Of a DNA stretch of 64,000 nucleotides, positions 1 through 9,410 are shown piece after piece (position 1 is the first letter of the stretch; the number at the start of each line of letters is the position of its first letter). A program made the translations under genes and the position numbers. The stretch is from Lysinibacter cavernae (GTDB lineage Bacteria; Actinomycetota; Actinomycetes; Actinomycetales; Microbacteriaceae), in NCBI RefSeq assembly GCF_011758565.1, contig NZ_JAAMOX010000001.1:845838-909837 (forward strand), given 5' to 3'. The notes under the pieces were generated by a model. It had not been told where the DNA came from and searched no databases. It saw nothing but the letters and a program-made list of their open reading frames with translations.

Positions 1-1
1 C

Positions 2-1519
2 GAGGCAGCGCCCTCCGACGTTGTCAGTATCCCGGATGCCGCGCTCGCGGACGCAATCAACGCGTCGCTGAAGCACGCGGCCGGCACCCCGATCACCGAA
101 GCCGACATGGACACACTCGGCTATTTTGAGGCCTCGGATTCCGGCATTACCAATTTGACCGGCCTCGAATACGCGCACAACATGTACTACGCCAAATTCA
201 CCAGGAATGCCATCAGCGATATTTCGCCGCTCGCCAATTCCACGGCACTCACCCGCCTGTACCTGGACTCCAATAATCTGACCGACCTCTCGGCATTGGC
301 CCAGCTCACCGGTCTCACCACGCTCACATTCGATTCAAACGCGATCGACGACGTGACTCCCTTGAGCAACCTCAGCAACCTCACCTGGCTGAGCTTTCAC
401 AACAACAACATCGCCGATGTGGCTCCGCTCGCTGGCCTGACCAACGTTGAGACGATGATTGGATCCGTCAACCAGATTGAAGACCTCACGCCGCTTTCCG
501 GGCTGAGCGGACTTCGAGATCTGCGCCTCGGCGACAATAACATCTCAGATGTTTCGCCTCTCGCGGCCCTCAACGATCTCTCGATTCTGCGCATCGCAAG
601 TAACGACATCGTTGACCTCAGCCCCTTTGCCGGACTCAGCAACCTGAGCATCCTGACGCTGAGCTACAACCAAATCGTCGATGTGTCACCCCTTTCCGGG
701 CTCACCGGACTGTCAGAGCTCTACCTGACGAGCAACCACATTGCGGACCTCACCCCACTCGCGAACGTGACAGTCACCGCCGCTCGGTCACAGACGCTGG
801 CCGGCCCAGAACTCTACGTTCCGGCACGGACAACGAGCTACACCCGTTCAACGCCTACCGGGCTCATCAGCCTGCCGTATTCGCTCGCCCCAGAAATTAA
901 CGCTGGCGCGCTCGGCGATGCCGCATCAGCTACCTGGAGCAATATCGATACCGCGGCTACGCAGCTCACGCTCGATGCTGCGAGCACGGATGCCCGCGTT
1001 GGCGAGTACTCCGCAACCATCACGTATCCGCTCGTCCGCGCCGACTACACCAACACCGCGCCCCTCAACGCAACGGTTGGCACCCCCTACGCCTTCGATT
1101 TCACCGTTACCCCCGGGTATAACGCGGTTTCGTTTGCGCTGACAAATGCGGGCGTAGACGGCCTGAACCTCGACGCCGCGACGGGCACCCTTTCGGGCAC
1201 CCCAACAACCGCCGGTGATTACACCGTTGCGATCGATGCGATTGATGCCGACGGCAACGCGATCTCGTACGAGTGGCCCATTCAGGTGACGGATACCGCT
1301 GTACTTCCCGAGGCGCCAAACACCGAAACGCCTGAGGCACAAGCGCCACAGTCGTCAACAGACCAGTCGCCAACGGACCAGCCGTCAACCGACCAATCGG
1401 CCAGCGCCAACGGTTCGCTCGCAACGACTGGTACCGAACGTTCCGTCGCGTTATTCGCAGCCGCGGGTCTGCTCCTCCTCGCGGGGGCTGCCGCGCTGCG
1501 CCGACGCCGCAACGCCTAA
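2..1519 (+). CDS. LRR (internalin-like) wall-anchored surface protein, 5' end missing
   Basis: The reading frame is open from base 2, so the gene starts before the window; the first ATG at 107 is internal. The residues before it (SIPDAALADAINASL) match the post-signal-peptide start of the LRR protein at 2684-4282. About eight to nine 22-residue leucine-rich repeats of the internalin type follow (ISDxSPLxxLxxLxxLxLxxNxI). Next come an Ig-like LRR cap and a putative-Ig (He_PIG-like) domain with the phrase LDAATGTLSGTP. The C-terminus has a Ser/Thr/Pro/Gln-rich wall-spanning stretch, the sorting signal LATTG, a hydrophobic helix and RRRRNA. Class E sortases recognise LAXTG (established), so covalent wall attachment is expected. 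Likely role is adhesion or ligand binding on the outer surface; the ligand is unknown. Confidence 0.9.
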   Translation, partial: EAAPSDVVSIPDAALADAINASLKHAAGTPITEADMDTLGYFEASDSGITNLTGLEYAHNMYYAKFTRNAISDISPLANSTALTRLYLDSNNLTDLSALAQLTGLTTLTFDSNAIDDVTPLSNLSNLTWLSFHNNNIADVAPLAGLTNVETMIGSVNQIEDLTPLSGLSGLRDLRLGDNNISDVSPLAALNDLSILRIASNDIVDLSPFAGLSNLSILTLSYNQIVDVSPLSGLTGLSELYLTSNHIADLTPLANVTVTAARSQTLAGPELYVPARTTSYTRSTPTGLISLPYSLAPEINAGALGDAASATWSNIDTAATQLTLDAASTDARVGEYSATITYPLVRADYTNTAPLNATVGTPYAFDFTVTPGYNAVSFALTNAGVDGLNLDAATGTLSGTPTTAGDYTVAIDAIDADGNAISYEWPIQVTDTAVLPEAPNTETPEAQAPQSSTDQSPTDQPSTDQSASANGSLATTGTERSVALFAAAGLLLLAGAAALRRRRNA

Positions 1520-1525
1520 ATAACT

Positions 1526-1569
1526 GAAAGGCTCAGGGGGTGCACGCAGACACCCTCCCTGAGCCTTTC
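1526..1569 (+). terminator. Rho-independent terminator after the LRR gene
   Basis: A perfect 13-bp stem (GAAAGGCTCAGGG at 1526-1538 with its complement at 1557-1569) encloses an 18-nt loop, 7 nt after the TAA. Because the arms start and end in A/T runs it could also stop transcripts arriving from the convergent aldo/keto reductase gene. Confidence 0.8.
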
Positions 1570-1628
1570 TCGCGTTAACCCACCATCAGCCGCCGCAGCA
1601 AATCTGAGGGGTTGGCGCGTCTCGCCCG

Positions 1629-2564
1629 CTAGGGAACCAGGTGCCCGGCGGCGCGAAACAGCTCGTACCACTCGGCACGGGTCAGCGGCAGGTCAGAGCC
1701 CAGCGCGGCGCCTGCCACTCGGTCGGGACTCGTCGTCCCAAGAACAACCTGGATGTTTGCGGGGTGCCTGGTGATCCACGCCGTCGCAATCGCGATGGGA
1801 GGAACCCCGTAGCGTGCCGCCAAGCGATCAATAACCGCGTTGAGTTCTGGGTAATCGGGCGAGCCGAGGAAGACCCCATTGAAGAATCCGGCCTGGAACG
1901 GCGACCACGCCTGGATCGTGATGTCGTTGAGCCGGCAATAGTCAACGATGCCGCCGCCGTCAAGCGTGGCCGACTGCTGCTCGGCCAACATGTTGGTTGA
2001 GACTCCCTGGGCCACAATCGGCGAGTGGGTAATCGACAGCTGCAGCTGGTTGGCGACGATGGGCTGACGAACATACTTCTTGAGCAGGTCAATCTGTCGT
2101 GGGGTGTGGTTCGATACGCCAAACGCACGGACCTTGCCGGAGGCCTCCAGCTCGTCAAACGCCTTCGCAACCTCCTCTGGCTCAACGAGCGCGTCGGGAC
2201 GGTGCAGCAGCAGGATGTCGATGCGGTCGGTCTGCAGCGCGGCTAGCGAGCCCTCGACCGACGTCATGATGTGCTCATACGAGAAGTCAAAATACGGCCC
2301 GTCGGTGACAATGCCGGCCTTCGTCTGAATCGTCAGCTCGTCGCGCTGCGACGGGGTGAGCTGCATGGCCTCGGCAAATCGGCGCTCGCAGCTGTGCAGG
2401 TCTGGGCCGTAGATGTCGGCGTGATCAACGAAGTCGATACCGGCATCCCGCGCCGTATGAATCAGCTCGCGAACCTCGTCGTCGGTTTTCTCGGCGATAC
2501 GCATGAGTCCGAGCACCACATTGGGGGCGGAAATATCGGTTTGCGGCAGGGTGAAGTGCTTCAC
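1629..2564 (-). CDS. Aldo/keto reductase (YdhF-like oxidoreductase)
   Basis: A 311-residue protein of normal family length. The catalytic tetrad of aldo/keto reductases is visible: Asp47 and Tyr52 in DHADIYG, Lys82 in TIQTKAG, and His121 in LLLHRPD. It should be a cytosolic NADPH-dependent carbonyl reductase with a TIM-barrel fold; the substrate cannot be told. The sequence resembles E. coli YdhF and relatives. It sits alone between two LRR surface-protein genes and is convergent with the first. About 120 bp separate its ATG from the end of the next minus-strand gene, so it may have its own promoter. No sign of truncation. Confidence 0.85.
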   Translation of the reverse strand: MKHFTLPQTDISAPNVVLGLMRIAEKTDDEVRELIHTARDAGIDFVDHADIYGPDLHSCERRFAEAMQLTPSQRDELTIQTKAGIVTDGPYFDFSYEHIMTSVEGSLAALQTDRIDILLLHRPDALVEPEEVAKAFDELEASGKVRAFGVSNHTPRQIDLLKKYVRQPIVANQLQLSITHSPIVAQGVSTNMLAEQQSATLDGGGIVDYCRLNDITIQAWSPFQAGFFNGVFLGSPDYPELNAVIDRLAARYGVPPIAIATAWITRHPANIQVVLGTTSPDRVAGAALGSDLPLTRAEWYELFRAAGHLVP

Positions 2565-2683
2565 GGTGTTGGCCTTTCAACGGAACAATCGGCGGCACGG
2601 CAACGTGCTCATGGTCGAGGCATCGCCGAGCGTCATCGGCTGCGAGTCAAGCCTAAGGGTCTGTTCGGAGAAACGCGACGGAT

Positions 2684-4282
2684 TTACGCTGGCTCGGCGG
2701 CATTCCGGCCACGCAGCATGAGCACGCAACCGAGCATGACCATACCGAGCATCCCGCCTCCGACCCACAGCAGATCTGGCGCTCCCGTGGTAGCGAGGAT
2801 CGCTGGCGGTACCGCACCCCCATCGACTCCGGTCGTTGCTTTGCCCGATGGGGTTGCCCCAGGAGCGACTGCCGCAGGCGGCGTGGCCGGCTTATTACCC
2901 GGCGGCGTCACCGGCGGAACAACTGGTGGAACAACCGGCGGAATAATGGGAGGGACGACCGCTTGCGCCGTCACGGTGAGCGTTGCGGCGGCGCTCGTTG
3001 CGGCGCCTTCCGTGTTGGTCAGCGTCACTCGATACTGGTTGCCGTGCTGCGCAAGGACCACGTCATCAAGCTGAAGGGTGAGGTTAACAGCCAGGGGCAG
3101 ATCGGTCCACGAGACACCAGCGTCGCGACTCTCTTGCCAGCGGACGGTCATCGGGAGGTCGCCGTCAGCCTCGACGGAAAAGCGTGCGCTCTCCCCCTCG
3201 ATGACCGACTGATCAGCGGGGTTCAGCGTCACGGTCGGAGCGACGCCGACGGGGAGGGCAGCAACCGAGTTCTGCGTGATTGTGCCGGTAAATCCGGTCC
3301 AGGTGGTTCCAGGATCGGAATCCCACGTCAGCGTGTGTGGCCCCTCCGTCGCATACGACCACGAGCTCGTAGCGGAGTCATAGTTGGCCGTCGTCGAGGT
3401 CGGAACCACCACAGAACCATCCTGTTCGCGGATGACGTTGTGCTGCGACCGCCCAAGCGGGAGATCAGGCAAACTGACGGTTTGATTTCTCACGGAGACG
3501 TTTGTCTGCGACTGGTTCAACGTGATAAGCGACGAGAGGTCGACAATATGGTTTCCGTCAAAATACCCTCGAATCAGGGTTGGATGCAGCGTGGCGACAG
3601 GCGAAATATCCGACACGTTGCTGTTGTGCATGGTGATGAATTTCAGCTTCGTCTTGTCTGCAAGCGGGCTCAGGTCTGAGATCCCGGTGTTCGCGGCGCT
3701 CACATCGACCAGGTTGGGCAGCCCCCTGAGTGCCTCGAACGAGTCAAGCGGGTTCACGCTCGCGTTGAGAAACTCGAGCGATTCGAGCCCGCTCAGCGGC
3801 GAAAGGTCGCTGATCGAGTTGCGAAAGAGGTTGAGTGACTTCAATTGGGTAAAACCGCGGAGCGCCTCAATGTTCAACAGGTTGCCGTAGCTCACGTCGA
3901 GTACCTCAAGATTCACCAGGTTCGCGATGGGGCTGAGGTCACCAAGCTGCGAGCCTTCGAGGTCGAGGTCGACCAAGTAAGACAGCTGTTCTAGCGGGCC
4001 AAAATCGTCAATCGTACCGTAGGCAACACCAACATGGGTGAGATTCACAAACTGCTCAAGACCCGAAAGGTTGGTCACCCCACCGGTACACCACATCTCG
4101 TCCATTCCGGCGGCCTCAACCTGCGAGATGGGGGCGGTTGGTGATTTGCCAAGCTGCCCAGCGATGCACTCTCGCAACCGGGCATCAGGGATGACAACAT
4201 CGGCGGCAAATGACGGCTGGGCAATGAGGAGTGAGCCAGCGGCCAAGAGTCCGGCCATCGCAATACTGAGACGTTTTTTCAT
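2684..4282 (-). CDS. LRR plus Ig-like wall-anchored surface protein (internalin-like)
   Basis: The ATG at 4282 is chosen because it opens a clear signal peptide (MKKRLSIAMAGLLAAG, cleavage near SFAADVV); an in-frame upstream extension to 4426 encodes nothing signal-like. The mature 532-residue precursor has an N-terminal cap like that of the first LRR protein, about nine LRRs to roughly residue 270, an LRR-adjacent Ig-like segment, then an I-set-type Ig domain near residues 345-435 (VEADGDLPMTVRWQ, YRVTLTNTEG). A Pro-rich stretch (PPIIPPVVPPVVPP), the sorting motif LATTG, a hydrophobic helix and a short tail AAEPA follow. Expected to be sortase-attached and outward facing. Paralogous in architecture to the gene at 2-1519. 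Confidence 0.88.
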   Translation of the reverse strand: MKKRLSIAMAGLLAAGSLLIAQPSFAADVVIPDARLRECIAGQLGKSPTAPISQVEAAGMDEMWCTGGVTNLSGLEQFVNLTHVGVAYGTIDDFGPLEQLSYLVDLDLEGSQLGDLSPIANLVNLEVLDVSYGNLLNIEALRGFTQLKSLNLFRNSISDLSPLSGLESLEFLNASVNPLDSFEALRGLPNLVDVSAANTGISDLSPLADKTKLKFITMHNSNVSDISPVATLHPTLIRGYFDGNHIVDLSSLITLNQSQTNVSVRNQTVSLPDLPLGRSQHNVIREQDGSVVVPTSTTANYDSATSSWSYATEGPHTLTWDSDPGTTWTGFTGTITQNSVAALPVGVAPTVTLNPADQSVIEGESARFSVEADGDLPMTVRWQESRDAGVSWTDLPLAVNLTLQLDDVVLAQHGNQYRVTLTNTEGAATSAAATLTVTAQAVVPPIIPPVVPPVVPPVTPPGNKPATPPAAVAPGATPSGKATTGVDGGAVPPAILATTGAPDLLWVGGGMLGMVMLGCVLMLRGRNAAEPA

Positions 4283-4336
4283 GGGGTCACCGTGTTTCGT
4301 AGGGGGCGGTGGAATCCTGGGCCGTGAACACACAAG

Positions 4337-4365
4337 CCCATACCGTCGATACAAACAACTATCAA
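4337..4365 (-). promoter_or_regulatory. Sigma-70-type promoter candidate for the LRR gene
   Basis: Read on the minus strand, TTGATA (4360-4365), a 17-bp spacer and TATGGG (4337-4342) precede the ATG at 4282 by about 50 nt. Only sequence resemblance supports this. The rest of the gap to 4450 shows no ORF. Confidence 0.45.
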
Positions 4366-4450
4366 CACCCATAACATTCTCATGTTTTGTAATGAAAGAA
4401 CAATTCGCCGAAGCCGCTTGCCTCACTCCTCAGTCACGCGGTGCGTACGA

Positions 4451-7400
4451 TCAGAGCCCGCGCGATCGATTTCGCCTCGACCCAAACACCAGCGCTGCTC
4501 CCGCCAGAAGAAGGGCAACAACTCCCCACCAGGCCACAAAGGATTCTGCTGCTCCCGTAATGGCAAGCCCAGAACCGGAGCCCCCCGCACCTGGCCCAGG
4601 GGGCGACGTTGGTGGAACGGTCGGAGGAACATCAGTTGTTACCTCGGTCTCCGCGCAGTTTGGCGTTGCCACGGCCGCAACCAACGCCGCACGGTCTGCT
4701 GGAGAAATCTCCGGATCAAACCAACCCTCAGGAAGCGACGTGGCCGCACAGTTTGTGACCGCCTTGCCGGCAAGGGATGCGTCGACAGTGCCGGAAACCG
4801 TCACCGTGCGGCTCGCGCCAACGGCAAGCCCGTCAAAGCGCCAGGTCACAACCTGGCCGTTCACCTCTGCGTCGTCCGAAGCAGAATCAAGCGTGATTCC
4901 CGCTGGCAGCTCGTCCGAAATAACAAACGCTCCAGCGTCTATGTCCCCCGTGTTCTCAACGCGGATACTCCACGTCACGAGCCCGCCTGCCTCGACCTGC
5001 GCCGCGCCTGTTTTTGTGACGCTCAGCGTTCCTGCCGGAGCAGAGTCGCAGTCGGATGCCGTGACCGCAGGATCGGTATCCAACAAGGCCGCAGCGTTCA
5101 AGAATCCTCCTGCTCCTCCCCCTGTTGCACACTCGCGCTGGTCGTCAGGAAGGCCACCAGGAGTCTGGACCGCAACCACAACCTGGTAGGTGTGGCTACT
5201 CGTCGCCTCAATCGGTGTGTCAACAGTCAACTCGGTGACGTCACGCCCATTCCAATTCTCGTTCACTTCGATATCGCCAGGAGTAACGTTTGAGGCGACC
5301 GCACTCGTAATCACAATCCCCGCACCAAAGCGAAGCTCATCGGCAAGCGAATACGTGCTTGGGTACGCAGTGTCGTTGCTCACCTCGATGTCGTACGTGA
5401 GCTCTCCAATTCCGTCAGGACCAACGGTGTTGCGTGTGAGCGTCTTCGTGAGCCCGATCGGAACGGCAACAACCGTAATCAGAGCATCATCATCATCGGT
5501 CGCTGACTGATCAAAGCGGTCAACGATGTTGGCCGTCGCGATATTTGTGATGGAGCCGAGGCCACTCGTCGCTGCGCGAAACAGGAGCGTCTCTGACTGG
5601 CCGGGAGCAACCGTACCAACGGCCCAATCGGGGTCGAATCCAGTGGTATCCCCAGCGCTCGCCTCAACGCTGCCGCTCACAAGTGACAACGACGTTGGCA
5701 GCACGTCAGAGACCGTGACCTCGCCGGGCTCTTCACCCGTGTTTGTCACCGTGAGCCGGTATACCGCTTCCCGACCGGTTGGGAGTTCGGCCGACTGGCC
5801 CCAGGCCGTCTCATCGTCAACCGCGCAGATCTCGGTGATGCAGACATCCTTCACGATTGAAACAGACGGCGCAACCACACGGATCGGCACGTCGGGTGAG
5901 TTCACAGGCAACTGCAGCACCTCTGGATTCACGCGGGCGACATACCGGTTGGTGTACTGGTTGCCCGTTGCGTTACCGGTAGGCGTGAGCACCAGATCCC
6001 AGCTTGCGGTTTCGTTTGGTGCAAGTACTCCCGACTGCGCGTAGTCACTCGCAAACCGAATGGCGGTGACGGATGCTGCCGTTGGGCAACCTGCGGTTCC
6101 CAGCTGAGCCAGCGTGCAGGCCCATACCCCCGTTCCCGGCGGTACGAACCAGGTGTCGGTCACGGCCCCAGGATCCAGCCGGCTATCGCCGATCCCATCT
6201 CGAGTATCAAGGTCAACCGGCGGCACATCCGTGACATACGCTGTCAGCCCCGTTGGCAGGTTTTCAACCGAGATCGCCGAAAAGTCACCGGCAAAGCCGG
6301 ACGGCGGTGTGCGGCCATCACCCGAGAACGGGAGGATATCGATGACATCAAGGCTGTCGATGGGCACGGCCGTGGCATTGCGGATCGCGAGTGTCCAGCG
6401 CAGGTCCGTGTTGAGCGGCTCAACAGGCCGAACGGTGGATTTTGTGGCGAGCACGGTGGCAGCGGCGACAACAGAAATCGTGGCCGTTGCCGTTCGCTGG
6501 GCCGCCGTCGATGGGTCGTCTGGCGAGGTAATCGAAACGGTGTTCAGGTACGACTGGTTATTGGCCGCGTCGATGGGCACACGCACCTGATACGAGAGCT
6601 CAGGCAGCGGAGTCCCCGACGGCACGTCGCCAAAGTTCCAGCGAAGGCCATATGTTGTGTCTGGCGGCGACGTACTCCAGTCGCTGCCGTTACAAAGCGA
6701 GCAGAACTCAAGAACAACCCCGGGCGGAGCCGTCACGCTCAGCGGATTAATCGCAAGACGCGGAGCGGTCGTTGGCAGGATGTCGGTCACCACAACGTCC
6801 CGCATCGTTCCCGGTGCCGAGCCGATCAGCCCAGAGGCAGACGGCTTGAGCACAAACTCAGCGTCTTGTCCGGCAAGCACCTGCGACCCCGAACCTGGGA
6901 TCGCCTCACGGACTTCCTTTGACACCCGAACCTCGCCGGGGACAAACAAGATACGGTCGCCCATCTGCGCGCCCGTGTGGTTCACGGGGTTGTAGGTATT
7001 CGCAGTGCTCCACGTGGGTGTTTCGCCGTACTTGAACTGCCCGAAGTTCGACAGGATGGTGCCGTCAGGATTCTGTGCGGGATCAAGCGTCGAGGTCGAA
7101 TAGACCTCAAGATTGGTGTACAGGTAGAAGGCTGTCTGCGGGGCAAGGTCACGACTGAACGTGATTCGTACCCTGTCGATGGTGTCGCGGAAGCCGTTCG
7201 GCGTCAGACTCCCGCCAAGCGTTGCGCTTGTTGGCGAGGCCGACCAGACGGCATCGCCGTCGTCACATCGAGCCGCGCGCATACCGGCGAAGGTTGTCGG
7301 CTGGCTCGTCCCGGCGCCGTATTCGATCAGATACTGGCCTGGCAACACTGGATCAGCTCCTGCGCTCTGGCCAAAACTCGCTGGGTTCGTGTTGGCGCCA

Positions 7401-9181
7401 GACCCCTGCACGAGCCGCTGGGAGCTTCGGTCAAAGATATCGCACGTCCTTGCATTCAGCGCTGGCAGCACGGCAGGCGTAATGGCAACCCGGCTCGTGA
7501 CCTTATACCCAAGACCGGCGCGCAAGTCCCCCGTCCAGAGGCCAGAGGCTCCGGGAGGCGTGCCGCCGCCGGCATAGGCGCGGTACTGCTTGCTCATGCC
7601 CATACCGGCGGTGAGGGTGAAGGACGTTGTGTTGTCGCATCGGTCGAGCGGGCGACCGAAGCAGGTCGTGAGCGCCTCACTGCCCGTTCCGTAGTTCGAC
7701 TGACCGGTTGTATCGGTTGGATCAAACTGGCTCACCGTGTTGGTCAGTAGCAGGCTGTTATCGTCGCCAGTTCCGGGAATACCGTCGGCACCGTTCACCA
7801 CGTCAGACTGCGGCAGCCACACGCGCATGATGCCCGTTGCCACGAAGAGATAGTTGGCCCCCAGAGTTCCACCCTGCGCGTTTGTGGTTGGGAACGACGA
7901 TGCCGAGGTATCCATGCCGGTAAACGTCATATCAAACCCTTGCCCGTTTGCGGCACAGGAAATGGTTCCGCTGTTTGGGACGGAGTTGGTGGCCGTTGAG
8001 CTGCCGGTGATACCAATTCGCGAGGCGGGAACGCCCCCGATATCGCCACCGTTGATGTACCCACAGCCGCTACCGGCCCAGTCGTAGAGCCGAGCGCCAC
8101 GGCTGTACTGCGTCAGGTCGTCATGAAACGTGACCGTGTTGCTCAGCTGAGACATTCCTTTGATGCCCTGTTGGGGCCCAAATCGGGTTGGATGGGCAAC
8201 GGTGATTCCTACGGGGTATGAGTTCATGATGCCTGGCTCGCCGTTTGGCCCGTTGACGTTTGCCGTCGCCGCTCGACCGAGTTTGCGGAGGTCGTAAAAC
8301 GGCGCGGCCGAAACGGTAGTGCTCACTTCGTTGGAGAGGATGGGAGCATCGCCACTCGCATCCGAAATCATAAATCTCACGGGAAGGGCTGTACCCTGAC
8401 CAGGCTGGGTGGATACTTTGAGCCGTGGCAGAATCGAGTCGCTCACCGAATCTGGTTGGGAAACCAACTGGCAAACCAGGAGTCTGCGGTCGCCGCCCGG
8501 CTGTCCGGTCACGCTGTCATAAATGCCAGAGGGATGAGGCGTGGTTCCAGGACCGACACACGTTGGCGGAACCGCTATCCACTGGGTGCCGGCCGGGGCC
8601 GTAGAGGTAATCACCGGCGTGATAACTGCCGCGTTGGTGTTGTACTCAAATTTGTACTGGATCTCGTCATTGGTACGAACGATGCCGTTATTTGCCGCTT
8701 GGTCGTTTCCAGGGTCGTTATTGGCGTCAAAGGTGTCGGTTCCGTCTGATTGGACGGTCGCCACGGCACCTTGAATGGAGAACGGTACGATCACACCAGG
8801 TTCGTCTGACGCCTCTGCGGGCGCAGCCTCGTCTGTGTTGTCGGGAGGAAGCTGCTGGAGCTGGCCGTCGGTTGCTGGCGCGGTCGGCTGCACGGTCGAC
8901 TGCACGGTCGGTGCGTCGTCAGACGGCGCAGGTTCGTCGGTCGTGAGCTGCGACGGCGTTGTCGACTCTTCAGAAGGTGTTGGCTGTTCCGTTGGGGGTG
9001 TCTGCGTTTGGTCAACCACGGCATCCTGCCCCGTATCCTCAGCCGCCGCTGGGGCCCCTGGAATCATGGAGCCGGCAAGGATAACCGCGGCCAAGGCCGC
9101 CACCCCTCGCTGCCACGACTTGCCGCCGATTTTACGCAATTGACCGACGGAGCCGGTTCGTTGTTGACGAGCACGAATCAT
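4451..9181 (-). CDS. Giant DUF11-repeat wall-anchored adhesin (1576 aa)
   Basis: The ATG at 9181 is preceded by GGGGGA at a suitable distance and opens a long signal peptide ending near GAPAAAEDTG. A Thr/Pro/Asp-rich low-complexity segment follows (about residues 50-115). An N-terminal adhesin region of several hundred residues contains the phrases DPGNDQAANNG and DTTGQSNYGTG, shared with the protein at 31767-36620. From about residue 850 onward there are DUF11-type beta-sandwich repeats (VTNTGEEPGEVTVSDVLP, VENTGDIDAGAFVISDELP). The end is a Pro/Gly linker, LAITG, a hydrophobic helix and SRRNRSRG. DUF11 proteins are commonly long stalk or adhesin proteins; the ligand is unknown. Codon use matches the neighbours. 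Confidence 0.88.
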   Translation of the reverse strand: MIRARQQRTGSVGQLRKIGGKSWQRGVAALAAVILAGSMIPGAPAAAEDTGQDAVVDQTQTPPTEQPTPSEESTTPSQLTTDEPAPSDDAPTVQSTVQPTAPATDGQLQQLPPDNTDEAAPAEASDEPGVIVPFSIQGAVATVQSDGTDTFDANNDPGNDQAANNGIVRTNDEIQYKFEYNTNAAVITPVITSTAPAGTQWIAVPPTCVGPGTTPHPSGIYDSVTGQPGGDRRLLVCQLVSQPDSVSDSILPRLKVSTQPGQGTALPVRFMISDASGDAPILSNEVSTTVSAAPFYDLRKLGRAATANVNGPNGEPGIMNSYPVGITVAHPTRFGPQQGIKGMSQLSNTVTFHDDLTQYSRGARLYDWAGSGCGYINGGDIGGVPASRIGITGSSTATNSVPNSGTISCAANGQGFDMTFTGMDTSASSFPTTNAQGGTLGANYLFVATGIMRVWLPQSDVVNGADGIPGTGDDNSLLLTNTVSQFDPTDTTGQSNYGTGSEALTTCFGRPLDRCDNTTSFTLTAGMGMSKQYRAYAGGGTPPGASGLWTGDLRAGLGYKVTSRVAITPAVLPALNARTCDIFDRSSQRLVQGSGANTNPASFGQSAGADPVLPGQYLIEYGAGTSQPTTFAGMRAARCDDGDAVWSASPTSATLGGSLTPNGFRDTIDRVRITFSRDLAPQTAFYLYTNLEVYSTSTLDPAQNPDGTILSNFGQFKYGETPTWSTANTYNPVNHTGAQMGDRILFVPGEVRVSKEVREAIPGSGSQVLAGQDAEFVLKPSASGLIGSAPGTMRDVVVTDILPTTAPRLAINPLSVTAPPGVVLEFCSLCNGSDWSTSPPDTTYGLRWNFGDVPSGTPLPELSYQVRVPIDAANNQSYLNTVSITSPDDPSTAAQRTATATISVVAAATVLATKSTVRPVEPLNTDLRWTLAIRNATAVPIDSLDVIDILPFSGDGRTPPSGFAGDFSAISVENLPTGLTAYVTDVPPVDLDTRDGIGDSRLDPGAVTDTWFVPPGTGVWACTLAQLGTAGCPTAASVTAIRFASDYAQSGVLAPNETASWDLVLTPTGNATGNQYTNRYVARVNPEVLQLPVNSPDVPIRVVAPSVSIVKDVCITEICAVDDETAWGQSAELPTGREAVYRLTVTNTGEEPGEVTVSDVLPTSLSLVSGSVEASAGDTTGFDPDWAVGTVAPGQSETLLFRAATSGLGSITNIATANIVDRFDQSATDDDDALITVVAVPIGLTKTLTRNTVGPDGIGELTYDIEVSNDTAYPSTYSLADELRFGAGIVITSAVASNVTPGDIEVNENWNGRDVTELTVDTPIEATSSHTYQVVVAVQTPGGLPDDQRECATGGGAGGFLNAAALLDTDPAVTASDCDSAPAGTLSVTKTGAAQVEAGGLVTWSIRVENTGDIDAGAFVISDELPAGITLDSASDDAEVNGQVVTWRFDGLAVGASRTVTVSGTVDASLAGKAVTNCAATSLPEGWFDPEISPADRAALVAAVATPNCAETEVTTDVPPTVPPTSPPGPGAGGSGSGLAITGAAESFVAWWGVVALLLAGAALVFGSRRNRSRGL

Positions 9182-9225
9182 GATGTGTTCCCCCATTGTG
9201 AACGTTTCGTAATGCTGGTTGTACC

Positions 9226-9250
9226 TCCGCATACACCGGTGTATTACGGA
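9226..9250. promoter_or_regulatory. Palindromic element upstream of the giant adhesin
   Basis: A perfect 14-bp palindrome ATACACCGGTGTAT lies at 9231-9244, about 50 bp before the ATG at 9181. A closely similar element with the ACCGGTGT core lies in front of the next surface-protein gene (11255-11277). This looks like a shared operator or activator site; the regulator is not known. Confidence 0.45.
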
Positions 9251-9372
9251 GCCAATTGACTGATTACAATCGCCGTTTCGCTATGGTAGCACCGGCGTTT
9301 TGTAGAAAAATAGAGCCTTGCGCGTGATCGAATCCGGTGGGCGCACAGGCCGAAGCCTGATTCGAACACAAA

Positions 9373-9401
9373 GCCGCCAACACGATCAACGTGTTGGCGG
9401 C
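9373..9401 (-). terminator. Terminator of the surface-protein gene at 9411-11228
   Basis: A perfect 12-bp GC-rich stem (GCCGCCAACACG at 9373-9384, complement at 9390-9401) with a 5-nt loop, just after the TAA at 9411. On the minus strand it is followed by TTTGTGTT. Confidence 0.8.
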
Positions 9402-9410
9402 CTGTCTGTG

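Noticed and set aside
4038-5293. Long plus-strand open frames of 383 and 303 codons
   Set aside because: Antisense shadows of the LRR and giant adhesin genes; the minus-strand products have signal peptides and recognised repeats.
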